From contig JACJZI010000009.1 in NCBI GenBank assembly GCA_020635655.1, forward strand, positions 62,001 to 126,000: DNA of 64,000 bases, in the 5' to 3' direction. The position numbers were made by a program, and so were the translations under genes. The DNA comes from Flavobacteriales bacterium (GTDB taxonomy: Bacteria; Bacteroidota; Bacteroidia; Flavobacteriales_F; PHOS-HE28). The number at the start of each line of letters is the position of its first letter. Positions within the stretch are counted from its first letter, which is position 1. Shown here piece after piece: positions 8,156-16,484 of the stretch. A model generated the notes under the pieces. It was not told the DNA's origin. It ran no database searches and saw nothing but the letters and a program-made list of their open reading frames with translations.

Positions 8156-9212
8156 ATGACGACCTTGACCTCCCCCACCACCGCGAAGACCGGCAACGGT
8201 CACGCCGCTCCGCCCCCTCCCTGCCCAAATGCTCCAGTTGATCATGGGCTTCTGGACCAGTTGCTCCATCTATGTGGCCGCGCGGCTCAACATTGCCGAT
8301 CACCTCCGGTCAGGACCGCGGACGGCCGAAGAGCTCGCCGCGCTGACCCATGCCCATGGCCCATCCTTGTTCCGTCTGCTCCGGGCTCTTTGCGCCGTGG
8401 GCGTGTTCACCCTGGACGATCGGCAGCGCTTCGCCCTCACGCCGCTGGGCGAGACCCTGTGCCAGGACGTGCCCGGTAGTTTGCGGGCCATGGCCATCGC
8501 ACAGCTGGGGACCACTACAAGGCCTGGGGCGATCTGCTCCACAGTGTGAAGACCGGTGGCATAGCCTTCGACCATGTGGAAGGCATGCCGGTCTGGAAGT
8601 ACTACGAGACCCACCCGGAGGACGGCCTCAATTTCGTACAGGCCATGGCCGGCCTGACCGGTGCGGGTGATCATGAACGTCCTTCCGGTGTACGATTTCA
8701 CTCGATTTGGCACCATCGTCGACGTCGGAGGCGGGAACGGTGCGCTGCTGAGCGCGGTCCTCGATCAGGCGAAGCACAGCAAAGGCATCGTCTACGATGA
8801 GGCCCATGTGGTAAAGGAGACCGAAGTGCTCCTGAGAGAGCGTGGATCGGCCGATCGCTGCACCGCGGTCGCAGGCAGCTTCTTCGACAGCGTGCCCGCC
8901 GGTGGCGACGCCTACATGATGAAGCTCGTGCTGCACGACTGGAACGACGAGCAATGCGTCCGGATCCTCAGGAACTGCGCCGAGGCGATGGGGCCGGATG
9001 GCGTGCTGCTCGTCCTCGACGCCGTGATCCCCACCGGCAACGATCCGCACCCGGGCAAGTTCATGGACCTCAACATGCTCGTCATGACCGGCGGCCGGGA
9101 ACGCACACAAGAGGAGTTCGCCGGGCTGTTCAAGCGGGCAGGTCTGGAACTCTCGCGCGTAGTGCATACACATTCACCTCTTGTCAGCATCGTGGAAGCG
9201 GTGAAGGTCTGA
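8156..9212 (+). pseudogene. SAM-dependent O-methyltransferase (COMT/ASMT-like), three frameshifts
   Basis: Four frames must be joined to rebuild one methyltransferase of about 350 residues. An N-terminal dimerisation/winged-helix domain (QLIMGFWTSCSIYVAARLNIADHL ... LFRLLRALCAVGVFTL) is followed by a Rossmann-type SAM domain with VDVGGGNGALL and the typical KLVLHDWNDEQC and GPDGVLLVLDAVIP segments. Breaks lie near 8215 (extra base, C-rich run), 8510 (one G missing in GGGG: CTG GGG GAC CAC would be restored) and 8665 (one extra G: GCG GTG ATC ATG would be restored). The substrate is unknown; relatives methylate small phenolics or polyketides. A strong terminator follows at 9232. Confidence 0.82.
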
Positions 9213-9231
9213 TCCGTTCGCTCCGACCCGG

Positions 9232-9264
9232 GAAGCCCCGCGAAGGTTCGCGGGGCTTCTATTT
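9232..9264 (+). terminator. Rho-independent terminator after the methyltransferase
   Basis: A perfect 11-bp stem (GAAGCCCCGCG / CGCGGGGCTTC) with a 6-nt loop AAGGTT is followed by TATTT. It ends 20-50 nt downstream of the methyltransferase stop codon. Confidence 0.9.
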
Positions 9265-10078
9265 CCTGCGCAGGCTACCTTCCACCGCCGACGATCCACT
9301 CCATCCTCGCCGACAAGGCCACGCGCCTGTACATCATCCTGGGGGCCTTCTTCGCCGCCAACGCGCTGCTGGCCGAGATGATCGGCGTGAAGCTGTTCCA
9401 GCTGGAGGACCTGCTCGGCATCACCAAGGCCGACTTCTCCCTGCTCGGCCAGCCGCACCTGAGCTTCGTGCTGAGCGTGGGCGTGCTGCCCTGGCCGATC
9501 GTGTTCATCATGACCGACATCATCAACGACTACTACGGCGTACGCGGCGTGCGTTTCCTCACGTTGATGACCGCTGCATCGATCGCCTTCGGCTTCGGGG
9601 TGATGTACCTGGCCATCCACATGCCACCCGACCAGGGGTGGTGGATGACCAGCAGCAGTCGTCAGGGGTGCCCGACATGCAGGCGGCCTTCAGCAGCATC
9701 TTCGGTCAGGGCATGAACATCATCGTGGGCTCGCTCACCGCCTTCATAATCGGGCAGATGGTCGACGCGGTGAGCTTCCGGTGGATGAAGGGCCTGACCG
9801 GCGACAAGCGCATCTGGCTGCGCGCCACCGGCAGCACGCTCATCAGCCAGCTGATCGACAGCTTCGTGGTGACCTACGTGGCCTTCTGGCTGTTCCGGGG
9901 CATGACTTTCGCCATGGCCACGGCGCTGGCCATGACCGCCTACGTCTACAAGTTCATCGTCGCCATCGTCAGCACGCCGCTGATCTACCTCGTGCACGCG
10001 GGCGTGGAACGCTACCTCGGGCCCGAGCGCGCCCTGCGGATGCGCGAGGCCGCGTTGCGCGTGCCGGACGAGCAGTGA
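9264..10078 (+). pseudogene. Queuosine precursor transporter (YhhQ/ECF-type), frameshifted, start unclear
   Basis: A polytopic membrane protein of the YhhQ family, which imports queuosine precursors (preQ0/preQ1) for tRNA modification. Family segments include ANALLAEMIGVKLFQL, WPIVFIMTDIINDYYG, NIIVGSLTAFIIGQMVD, GSTLISQLIDSFVVTY and STPLIYLVHAGVERYLG. The first part runs in one frame to about 9665. There one G is missing (CAG GGG GTG CCC would be restored), and the rest continues in another frame to 10078. No ATG lies in frame before 9378, which is already inside the conserved region. Either a non-ATG start is used or a further indel lies near 9265-9300. The frame is open back to the terminator. 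Confidence 0.83.
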
Positions 10079-10082
10079 CCCC

Positions 10083-11068
10083 TCAACTGCCGGGCGGCGT
10101 CCACCGCTCGACCACCGAAGCCACTGGCTTCACCGTGCGCAGGAAATCATAGATGGCGCCCAGGTCCTCCTGGGTCATGCCAGTGTACATGCTCCACGGC
10201 ATCACGGTCTGGAAGTCGCCCGCCTCCCAGTTGATGGCGGGTGAGGTGTAGGTGCTGTCGCTGTACTGCTTGAACCGCGAGATGAAGGTCTCCCGCGTCC
10301 AAGCTCCGATGCCCGTGGTCTTGTCCGGTGTGATGTTGGGCGAACGCAGCACCGCACCGTTGGGGGTGGAACGCGAACCCACCCGCGTAGGGTTCGCCGA
10401 CCTTCTTGCCTTTCTCCATCTTCGTGTGGCACTCCACACAGCCCGCCGCATTTACCAGGTAGGCCCCATAGGCCTCGTGGTCCGCGGGGTCCGGGCGCTT
10501 CATTGGTTCGGCGGGCTTCGGAATGGTGTGCATGATGATGTTCATCGGGAAGTCCGCCTCCGACGCTTCCGGATCCGTGTCGATCGGTGGCAGCGATCGC
10601 AGGTAGGCGATCAGGCTGTAGATATCCTCGGAGTCCATGGTCCGGTAATAGGGATAGGGCATCACCGGGAAGAAGGGATGGCCATCACGGCTCACGCCAC
10701 TGGGTGATCGCCCGATAGATCTCACCGTCGCTCCAGTCGCCGAGCCCATGCGGCGTGATGTTGCGACTTACGAAACGGCCCGGGAAGTTCATCGTCCGAT
10801 CAAAGACCTCGCCACCCGCGCCTGCCGTGCCGGGCTTGGGCGGTGCAGTGAAGGTGTTCCAGTCGCGCGTGCTGTGACAATCCATGCATGCGCAGACATG
10901 GTTCGCCAGGTACTCGCCTCGGGCAACTCGTTCGGGCGTCACCTCGACCTTCAGGTCCTTGGGCGCGTCGATGTTGGGCAGGGCGGTGGACACATACGTG
11001 ATCGCACCGACGATGACGACCAGTGCGATCAATACGAGGTAGAGGACGATCTTCAGGAGCCTATTCAT
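10083..11068 (-). pseudogene. Membrane-anchored dihaem cytochrome c, two frameshifts
   Basis: Three frames join into one protein of about 325 residues. It has an N-terminal membrane anchor (MNRLLKIVLYLVLIALVVIV), a first cytochrome c domain with CMDCH and a second with CVECH. It also has the NITPHGLGDWSDGEI and NITPDKTTGIGAWT segments typical of the paired haem domains of alcohol/aldehyde dehydrogenase-type cytochromes. Breaks lie near 10692 (one extra C; removing it restores ACC AGT GGC GTG AGC) and near 10388 (one extra base near GTTCC). The start at 11068 puts the anchor at the N-terminus. It converges with the transporter gene, ending 4 bp from it. The redox partner is unknown. Confidence 0.85.
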
Positions 11069-11170
11069 GGATGTGCGGTATTGGTGCATCGAAAATAGCA
11101 GGCACCGGCCATCCGCGAAAATCGGATCCGGACGATGTCCGAAGGCTGTATCGGGATCCGACGGGCGCGT

Positions 11171-12520
11171 CTAAAGCTTCATGATCTGCACCACGCCGCG
11201 ACCACCGATGCCATCGCTCTCCAACACATAGCTTCCCGGGGCCAGGTCCGCCAGATCGATCCACTCCTCCGTGCCGTGCGGTCTCCAGGCACGCACAAGC
11301 GCGCCACCCAGATCGCGCAGACGCAGGGTGTTCGTCCCGGTGGGCAGCTGCACGCGCAGTCGGTCGGTCGTTGGGTTCGGGGCGGCATGCAGCGCGATGG
11401 TGGTGCCCAGGGCGGCGATGCCGGTGTTGCCCGTCCATTGGGTCGTGCCGCCGGGGATGGTCACGTTCGTGGCCGGGTTGCCGGGGCCCGGTGTCGGGAA
11501 GTTGTCGGTGGCCACATCCCCATAATAGGTGGGACCGATGAAATAGGGATAGGCGGAATTGAGGTCCGCGTCCACAGTGGCGAAGTAGGCGTAGGTACCG
11601 TTCGGGTACTCGGGGGTCTTGCAGGATCGGCCATTGTGCGCGTCCAGGTCGCCCGACCCGGCGACGTATTCGTAGTCCTCGATGAAACAGCCGAGCGGGT
11701 ACTGCGCATTGACGTTGGGACCGTACTCGCTGCTGTTCAGCACCGTGCCATCGGCCAGGTCGTGCCGCTGGGTGATGTTGCGGAGCTGCCAGCTGCTCTC
11801 GATCCGGCGGATCCCGCTGTTGGGGTCGTTCGGGTCGTCGTATCCGAAACAGCCGTAGATCGGATATCCATCGAATGCGAATCCGATCAGCGGGGCATGC
11901 ATGTTCGGGTCGGGATCGTACAGGCCGTCGGCAGGATACATGTTGCAGATGCCGGAAAGCACCACGGTGGCCGTGCTGAACGGAATGGGGTTCTGATGAT
12001 GGTGGTACCGGCCCTGCGTCACACCACCGGGACCCTGACTGGGTGCGGGATGACCCTTCGAGCAATCCATGCCGGTGCTTTCCCAATACACCGCGTTGCG
12101 CAACCAGACGCCCGCGTTGTTGTAGCTCATCGCATCCTCCGCATTGAAGATCGGCACGCCGTTGATCAGCACGCCGATGTGGCCGAGCGGGGCCTCCATG
12201 TTGTTGCCGGAGGCCGCCTGGGGCACCCGCGGGATCCGGAAGATGTAGGCGTTGTCCGCGGCCAGCGACGGGTTGCCGTCGAGAAAGGGGCCCGTCGGGT
12301 AGGCCGGGATCCCCGTGGCGGAGACATACACATCCGTGGCATCGTACTGCACCGTTCCCACATCGGCCAGCGTGGTCATCGTTTGCGTCGTGCTGTTGCC
12401 CTGCACGTAGTAGCTGCCGGTCTCACCCTGGTTCAGGATCCAACCGGTCACCTCGGGACCCTGGGCGGCCAGCGAAGTGGAGAAGAACAACGTGAGGATC
12501 GGTGCGTAGTACTTGATCAT
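11171..12520 (-). CDS. YHYH-domain protein with T9SS sorting domain
   Basis: A 449-residue exported protein. A signal peptide (MIKYYAPILTLFFSTSLAAQ) is followed by a YHYH domain with the signature GRYHHHQNPIP and the downstream GFAFDGYPIYGCFGYDD, both family hallmarks. The C-terminal 75 residues are a T9SS type A sorting domain (HAAPNPTTDRLRVQLPTG ... LAPGSYVLESDG ... VVQIMKL). YHYH proteins are secreted and of unknown activity; the conserved His and Asp suggest metal binding. It is divergent from the small basic gene at 12590. A TAATTTGC element (12550-12543, minus strand) lies 22 nt upstream. Confidence 0.9.
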   Translation of the reverse strand: MIKYYAPILTLFFSTSLAAQGPEVTGWILNQGETGSYYVQGNSTTQTMTTLADVGTVQYDATDVYVSATGIPAYPTGPFLDGNPSLAADNAYIFRIPRVPQAASGNNMEAPLGHIGVLINGVPIFNAEDAMSYNNAGVWLRNAVYWESTGMDCSKGHPAPSQGPGGVTQGRYHHHQNPIPFSTATVVLSGICNMYPADGLYDPDPNMHAPLIGFAFDGYPIYGCFGYDDPNDPNSGIRRIESSWQLRNITQRHDLADGTVLNSSEYGPNVNAQYPLGCFIEDYEYVAGSGDLDAHNGRSCKTPEYPNGTYAYFATVDADLNSAYPYFIGPTYYGDVATDNFPTPGPGNPATNVTIPGGTTQWTGNTGIAALGTTIALHAAPNPTTDRLRVQLPTGTNTLRLRDLGGALVRAWRPHGTEEWIDLADLAPGSYVLESDGIGGRGVVQIMKL

Positions 12521-12589
12521 GGGTGCTGTGGTCTTGCGGTCCGCAAATTAGGACCACTATGGACGGGAATGGTTCGATCGCATCTTTGC

Positions 12590-12778
12590 ATGGTGCCCGG
12601 CAAGGCCATGGAACGCAAGCGCAGAGAACGGAAGCGGTCGGTGCGCGACCTGTTGCGGAGCCAGAAACGCGCCGCGCAGAAGGCGGCCGGCGCGCTGGAC
12701 GGACGTTTCCGCCAGCGCGTGGTGAAGAGCGCCAGGACGTATACCCGCAAGCGCAAGCACCGCGGCACGGACGAGTAA
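12590..12778 (+). CDS. Small highly basic protein of unknown function
   Basis: A 62-residue frame, or 56 residues if translation starts at the second ATG (12608). It is dense in Arg and Lys (ERKRRERKRSVRDLLRSQKRAAQK, split here by no gap; and TYTRKRKHR at the end). It lies directly after CATCTTTG, a -7-like box 1 nt before the ATG, the same arrangement as higB. It converges on the lysine-rich peptide gene at 12833 and shares its terminator hairpin. The composition suggests nucleic-acid or ribosome binding. A much longer frame that runs in from 11135 is an antisense shadow of the YHYH gene. I do not recognise a family. Confidence 0.6.
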   Translation: MVPGKAMERKRRERKRSVRDLLRSQKRAAQKAAGALDGRFRQRVVKSARTYTRKRKHRGTDE

Positions 12779-12790
12779 GTGCCAAATGCA

Positions 12791-12814
12791 GAGAGCCCGC
12801 CGAAGCGGGCCCTC
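12791..12814. terminator. Bidirectional terminator hairpin between two convergent small genes
   Basis: A 6-bp stem GCCCGC / GCGGGC with loop CGAA is extended beyond an A/C mismatch by GAG / CTC. It lies 13 nt after the stop at 12778 and 19 nt after the end of the minus-strand gene at 12833. Neither side has a strong T-run. Confidence 0.55.
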
Positions 12815-12832
12815 CCTTGCGTGTCGCAACGC

Positions 12833-12940
12833 TTACTTCTTCTTCTTCGCAGCGGCCTTCTTCTTCGGAGCGGCCTTTTTCTTGGCGGCGGCCTTCTTCT
12901 TCGGCGCTGCCTTCTTCTTTGCGGCGGCTTTCTTTGCCAT
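12833..12940 (-). CDS. Lysine/alanine-rich histone-H1-tail-like peptide
   Basis: A 35-residue peptide made of near-perfect repeats of K-K-K-A-A-[AP]: MAKKAAAKKKAAPKKK, then the same unit twice more, ending KKKK. Lys is more than half of the residues. The pattern matches the C-terminal tails of eukaryotic H1 and of bacterial H1-like proteins (Hc1, AlgP), so DNA binding and compaction is the most likely role. The frame is complete, with ATG and TAA, and has third-position codon variation (GCC/GCG/GCA/GCT, AAG/AAA) that suggests selection for the protein. It is preceded by GATCAT and no clear Shine-Dalgarno site. It converges with the basic gene at 12590. Confidence 0.75.
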   Translation of the reverse strand: MAKKAAAKKKAAPKKKAAAKKKAAPKKKAAAKKKK

Positions 12941-13091
12941 GATCACAAGGATTTGACGCGAACCTACTCCGGCGTCGCGTTCGCCGATCACCATACCGGC
13001 ATCTCGAAATCAACCGGCATTTGTTCATGACGCGATCACGCACCGTCGTCCGGCACACCCACCTGCATCGCGCACGTGATCGCGCCCGCCG

Positions 13092-13099
13092 TACCTTGG
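13092..13099 (+). promoter_or_regulatory. Candidate -7 element for the formate dehydrogenase beta subunit
   Basis: TACCTTGG lies 6 nt before the ATG at 13106, a TAnnTTyG-like box in the position expected for a leaderless or nearly leaderless transcript. Confidence 0.5.
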
Positions 13100-13105
13100 G
13101 ATCGC

Positions 13106-14782
13106 ATGTCCAGGAACATATCCTCCCTCTCGGGCCGCGCTGGAAAAGAGCTCGATGATTCGCTGTGGGAACGCCTGCAGGCCGCCGCCGCGAAGAACAA
13201 CGGCACACCCGCGACCGACGCGCTGACCGATGTCGCGGAGGACTTCCTCATCGGCGAGGCCATCACCTATGGCACCAGCAGCTTCTACGATTTCCTGAAG
13301 AAGGGGAACGCAGGCAAAAAGGCGTACGTGTGCAACGGCAGCACCTGCCTGGTCGCCGGCACGCAGGACCATGTGCACGCCGAACTGCGCAGGCATTTCA
13401 AGGAGGAGGAGATCGGCCACATGTGCTGCCTCGGCCGCTGCCACGAGAACAGTTCGTTCAACGCGGGTGGTGTGAACTACAGTGGCGATGCGATCGATCA
13501 CCTCGACGAGATCCTGAGCAGTGGCACCGTACCGTCGACCCATCGGGTCGACAGCTACCACGTGGGTACCTCCATGTCAGCGCCCATCCTCACCGCGCCG
13601 ATGCCGTCGCTGGAGGAATTCTACGCCTTGTGGGAACGCGTGCTGACGAGCGACCCCAAGGACATCCTGGCCGAGGTGAAGACCGCGACCATCCGCGGAC
13701 GGGGCGGTGCGGGATTCCCGATGGGACTGAAGTGGGAGAGCTGCGCGAACACGCCCGGCGATCAGAAGTACATCGTGTGCAACGCGGACGAGGGCGACCC
13801 CGCCGCGTTCAGCGACCGCTACCTGCTGGAGCAACGCCCGCACCTCGTGCTCTTCGGCATGATGGTGGCCGGCTATTGCGTGGGTGCGGACACCGGCGTG
13901 CTGTACATCCGCGCCGAATACCCCGAGGCGGTGGAGATCGTGAAGCAGGCGGTGAAGGAGCTGGAGGAAAAAGGCTGGCTCGGAAAGGACATCAAAGGCT
14001 CCGGTTTCAACTACCGGTTCAAAGTGATCAAGGCCGCGGGGGCATATGTCTGCGGGGAAGAGACCGCGTTGCTCAACAGCATCGAAGGCAAGCGTGGCGA
14101 AGTGCGCACACGTCCACCCTATCCCACGCAACAGGGGCTCTTCCTCAAGCCGACCGTCGCGAACAACGTGGAGACGCTCGCCACGGTGCATTGGGTGGTG
14201 GAGCACGGCGGTGCGGCCTATGCGAAGCTCGGCACCGAACGCACCACGGGCAGCAAACTGGTCTGCCTGGATAGCGCCTTCAACCGCCCCGGACTGTACG
14301 AGGTGGAATGCGGCACTCCGCTCAGCAAGGTGATCGACGAGCTCGGCCAGGGCTTCAAGAAGAAGGTGAAGGCCCTCCACATCGGCGGACCGCTCGGCGG
14401 GATCGTGCCCCTGAGCAAGGTCGAAAAGCTGGGCATCGACTTCGAGAGCTTCCAGAAGGAGGGCTTCCTGCTCGGTCACGCCAGCGTGCTGAGCATCCCG
14501 GAGGACTTCCCCATGATCGCCTACCTCGAACACCTCTTCGAATTCACCGGCATGGAGAGCTGCGGCAAGTGCTTCCCCTGCCGCATCGGCAGCGTGCGCG
14601 GCATGGAGATGATCCAGAAGGCGCGTACCGAGGACTTCAAGATCGACCGCCAGCTGTTCGACGACCTCGTGGAGACGATGGAGATCGGCTCGCTGTGCGC
14701 GCTGGGTGGTGGACTGCCGCTGGGCGTGAAGAACGCGTTGCAGTATTTCAGTGAGGAGCTGAAGGGGTATTTCGCTGCCTGA
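13106..14782 (+). CDS. NAD-type formate dehydrogenase beta subunit (NuoE-NuoF fusion)
   Basis: A 558-residue fusion of a NuoE-like [2Fe-2S] thioredoxin-fold domain and a NuoF-like FMN/NAD domain, as in FdsB-type subunits of soluble formate dehydrogenases. The NuoE part shows the four cluster cysteines (CNGSTC ... CCLGRC). The NuoF part shows GRGGAGFPMGLKW, KYIVCNADEGDP and AGAYVCGEETALLNSIEG (FMN/NAD binding), an SLBB segment, and the [4Fe-4S] site ESCGKCFPCRIGS with a later Cys in GSLCALGGG. It passes electrons from formate to NAD+. The ATG at 13106 is preferred to an upstream frame because family similarity begins there. Its partner subunit is at 16656, separated by four genes. Confidence 0.92.
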   Translation: MSRNISSLSGRAGKELDDSLWERLQAAAAKNNGTPATDALTDVAEDFLIGEAITYGTSSFYDFLKKGNAGKKAYVCNGSTCLVAGTQDHVHAELRRHFKEEEIGHMCCLGRCHENSSFNAGGVNYSGDAIDHLDEILSSGTVPSTHRVDSYHVGTSMSAPILTAPMPSLEEFYALWERVLTSDPKDILAEVKTATIRGRGGAGFPMGLKWESCANTPGDQKYIVCNADEGDPAAFSDRYLLEQRPHLVLFGMMVAGYCVGADTGVLYIRAEYPEAVEIVKQAVKELEEKGWLGKDIKGSGFNYRFKVIKAAGAYVCGEETALLNSIEGKRGEVRTRPPYPTQQGLFLKPTVANNVETLATVHWVVEHGGAAYAKLGTERTTGSKLVCLDSAFNRPGLYEVECGTPLSKVIDELGQGFKKKVKALHIGGPLGGIVPLSKVEKLGIDFESFQKEGFLLGHASVLSIPEDFPMIAYLEHLFEFTGMESCGKCFPCRIGSVRGMEMIQKARTEDFKIDRQLFDDLVETMEIGSLCALGGGLPLGVKNALQYFSEELKGYFAA

Positions 14783-14787
14783 TCCAG

Positions 14788-14808
14788 ATGTAACCATTTT
14801 GGTTACAT
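14788..14808. promoter_or_regulatory. Perfect palindrome, likely HigA operator
   Basis: ATGTAACCA and TGGTTACAT form 9-bp perfect inverted arms around TTT. The palindrome ends 6 nt upstream of the higB -7 box (14815) and 15 nt before the higB ATG. HigA-type antitoxins repress their own operon by binding such palindromes, so this is probably the autoregulatory site. Confidence 0.75.
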
Positions 14809-14814
14809 TCGTCG

Positions 14815-14822
14815 TACCTTCG
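14815..14822 (+). promoter_or_regulatory. -7 element of higBA, almost touching the start codon
   Basis: TACCTTCG ends 1 nt before the higB ATG at 14824. A start about 4-7 nt downstream of such a box would fall at or inside the start codon, so the transcript would be leaderless or begin at a later codon. Confidence 0.5.
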
Positions 14823-14823
14823 C

Positions 14824-15129
14824 ATGCGGATCATCAAGCGGAAGACCTTGTTGGACTTTGCCGCGAAGCATCCCCCAGCCAGACAACCCCTCCTGGCTTG
14901 GTATGCCGAAGTGACAAGGGCCGCCTGGTCCAGGCCGAACGACATCAAGACCTCGTTCCGGACAGCGGACATCATCGATACCAAACGCGTGGTCTTCAAC
15001 ATCAAGGGCAATAGCTTCCGTCTGATCGCGGACGTGGAGTACCGCATCGGGCTCGTCTTCATTGTTCGTGTGATGACGCATGCCGAATACGACAAGGTCG
15101 ACGTGAACACCATCCATTATGACGGCTAA
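14824..15129 (+). CDS. higB: HigB-type mRNA interferase toxin
   Basis: A 101-residue toxin of the HigB family (RelE superfamily), which cuts mRNA at the ribosome. Family segments are ADIIDTKRVVFNIKGNSFRLIADVEYRIGLVFI (in two parts: VVFNIKGNSFRLI and GLVFIVRVMTHAEYDK) and the C-terminal VDVNTIHYDG. The length is typical. Its 3' end overlaps higA by 11 bp, the toxin-first order usual for higBA. The pair is inserted between the two formate dehydrogenase subunit genes. Confidence 0.92.
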   Translation: MRIIKRKTLLDFAAKHPPARQPLLAWYAEVTRAAWSRPNDIKTSFRTADIIDTKRVVFNIKGNSFRLIADVEYRIGLVFIVRVMTHAEYDKVDVNTIHYDG

Positions 15130-15499
15130 GCTGATCAAGACCAAGAAGGAGCACCAGGCGGCATTGGCCCGGGTGCACGCATTGATGCAACAGCGACCCG
15201 CCTCGGGAAGCCGGGGGATGGACGAGCTCGAACTGTTGGCCCTGCTGGTGTCCGAATACGAGGAGGAGCATTTTCCCATACCCCCTCCCGATCCCATCGA
15301 AGCGATCAAGTTCCGCATCGACCAGCTCGGTCTGCAGGAGAGCGAGCTGGACAAGATCCTCGGTTCTCGCCAACGGCGTAGTGACATCTTCAATGGGCGA
15401 CGCAAATTGAGCCTGGGGATGATCCGGGCCTTGCATCAGAAGCTGCGCATTCCGGCCGAGACCTTGATCCGCGACTACAAGGTGAAAAAGAAGGCCTGA
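15119..15499 (+). CDS. higA: HigA-type antitoxin with HTH domain
   Basis: A 126-residue antitoxin. The N-terminal half (KTKKEHQAALARVHALM ... ELELLALLVSEYEEEHF) and an Xre-like HTH (IKFRIDQLGLQESELDKIL ... MIRALHQKLRIP) match the HigA group paired with RelE-fold HigB toxins. It should bind HigB and, as a complex, the palindrome at 14788. It overlaps higB by 11 bp and is followed after 3 bp by the MOSC gene. Confidence 0.92.
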   Translation: MTAKLIKTKKEHQAALARVHALMQQRPASGSRGMDELELLALLVSEYEEEHFPIPPPDPIEAIKFRIDQLGLQESELDKILGSRQRRSDIFNGRRKLSLGMIRALHQKLRIPAETLIRDYKVKKKA

Positions 15500-15502
15500 T
15501 CA

Positions 15503-16051
15503 ATGGCCCCTACTGCCCGCGTCATCGCCGTCTGCAGCAAGGCCGAGAACGGTGTGGGCAAATCGCCGCGTGACCAGGTCCGTCTGATCGCCGACTTCGG
15601 CGTGGAGGGCGACGTGCATGCGGGAAGCACCGTTCGCCATCTGCACATGATGCGGAAGGACCCCACGCGTCCCAACCTGCGGCAGGTGCACCTGATCCAT
15701 GCCGAGCTGCACGATGAACTGCGGGAGAAGGGCTTCACCATCACCCCCGGCGCCATGGGCGAGAACATCACCACGCGCGGTGTGGACCTGCTCCACTTGA
15801 AACGTGGCACGCGCCTGCACCTCGGCGACGACGCCGTGATCGAGGTGACCGGCACGCGCGACCCTTGCAGGCAACTGGACGGCATCCAACCCGGGCTCAT
15901 GGAGGCCACGTTGGAACGTCTGCCCGACGGCACATTGCTGCGCAAGACCGGCGTGATGAGCATCGTGCTGCAGGGTGGTGTGGTGCGACCCGGTGATGCG
16001 ATACGCGTGGAGGTGCCGAAGGAAGCGACGGAGGCATTGGCGCCGGTGTAA
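15503..16051 (+). CDS. MOSC-domain protein
   Basis: A 182-residue MOSC (molybdenum cofactor sulfurase C-terminal) protein. Such domains bind the molybdenum cofactor or transfer sulfur to it through a conserved Cys. Visible signatures are DFGVEGDVHAG near the N-terminus, GAMGENITTRGVDL, and TGTRDPCRQLDGIQPGLM, whose Cys is the likely functional residue. It is 3 bp after higA but belongs functionally with the molybdopterin formate dehydrogenase at 16656. A role in cofactor handling for that enzyme is inferred from context. Confidence 0.88.
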   Translation: MAPTARVIAVCSKAENGVGKSPRDQVRLIADFGVEGDVHAGSTVRHLHMMRKDPTRPNLRQVHLIHAELHDELREKGFTITPGAMGENITTRGVDLLHLKRGTRLHLGDDAVIEVTGTRDPCRQLDGIQPGLMEATLERLPDGTLLRKTGVMSIVLQGGVVRPGDAIRVEVPKEATEALAPV

Positions 16052-16057
16052 GGACCC

Positions 16058-16082
16058 ACCGCAAAGACGCAAGGCGCAAAGG
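16058..16082 (+). repeat. 5' arm of inverted repeat flanking the GxxExxY gene
   Basis: ACCGCAAAGACGCAAGG then CGCAAAGG lies 2 nt before the start of the GxxExxY gene. It is the imperfect reverse complement of the tandem 43-bp units that follow the same gene at 16485-16600 (ACCGCCAAGACGC ... GCGCCAAGG on the minus strand). Confidence 0.7.
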
Positions 16083-16084
16083 CA

Positions 16085-16474
16085 ATGAAAGCCCGAGAGA
16101 ACGAATTGGCGAGCGTGGCGGTGGATGCCATGGTGGAAGTACACCGGGAGCTGGGTCCTGGCCTGTTGGAGAACAGCTATCAACACTGCCTGGCTTTCGA
16201 GCTTGGTGAACGGGGCCTGCAAGTGGAAACGCAAGTGGCGCTCCCGCTCGCCTTCAAAGGAGTTCGCCTTGATGCCGGGTACCGGATAGACATCTGGTTG
16301 GAGCGGCGCCTGATCATCGAAGTGAGATCGGTCGAAGCGCTGCATCCGATCCACACGGCCCAACTGCTCACCTACCTCAAGCTGACGGGCAACAGACTTG
16401 GTCTCCTCGTCAACTTCAACGAGAAGCTCGTCCGCAATGGGATACGACGTCTCGTGAACGGCCTGCCCGAATGA
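16085..16474 (+). CDS. GxxExxY-family protein (PD-(D/E)XK nuclease-like)
   Basis: A 129-residue member of the GxxExxY family. The signature is GLLENSY near residue 22. The following IDIWLERRLIIEVRSVEAL corresponds to the D...ExK active-site strand of PD-(D/E)XK nucleases, here with Arg in place of Lys. That substitution could weaken or alter catalysis. Members occur in many copies per genome in Bacteroidota and other phyla, and their role is unknown. The gene is enclosed by an inverted repeat (16058-16082 against 16485-16600), which sets it apart from its neighbours and suggests it moved here as a unit. Confidence 0.88.
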   Translation: MKARENELASVAVDAMVEVHRELGPGLLENSYQHCLAFELGERGLQVETQVALPLAFKGVRLDAGYRIDIWLERRLIIEVRSVEALHPIHTAQLLTYLKLTGNRLGLLVNFNEKLVRNGIRRLVNGLPE

Positions 16475-16484
16475 TGACGTTTTC

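Noticed and set aside
8500..8670. Programmed frameshifting in the methyltransferase gene
   Set aside because: Three breaks in both directions at plain homopolymers, together with breaks in neighbouring unrelated genes, fit sequence error better than recoding.
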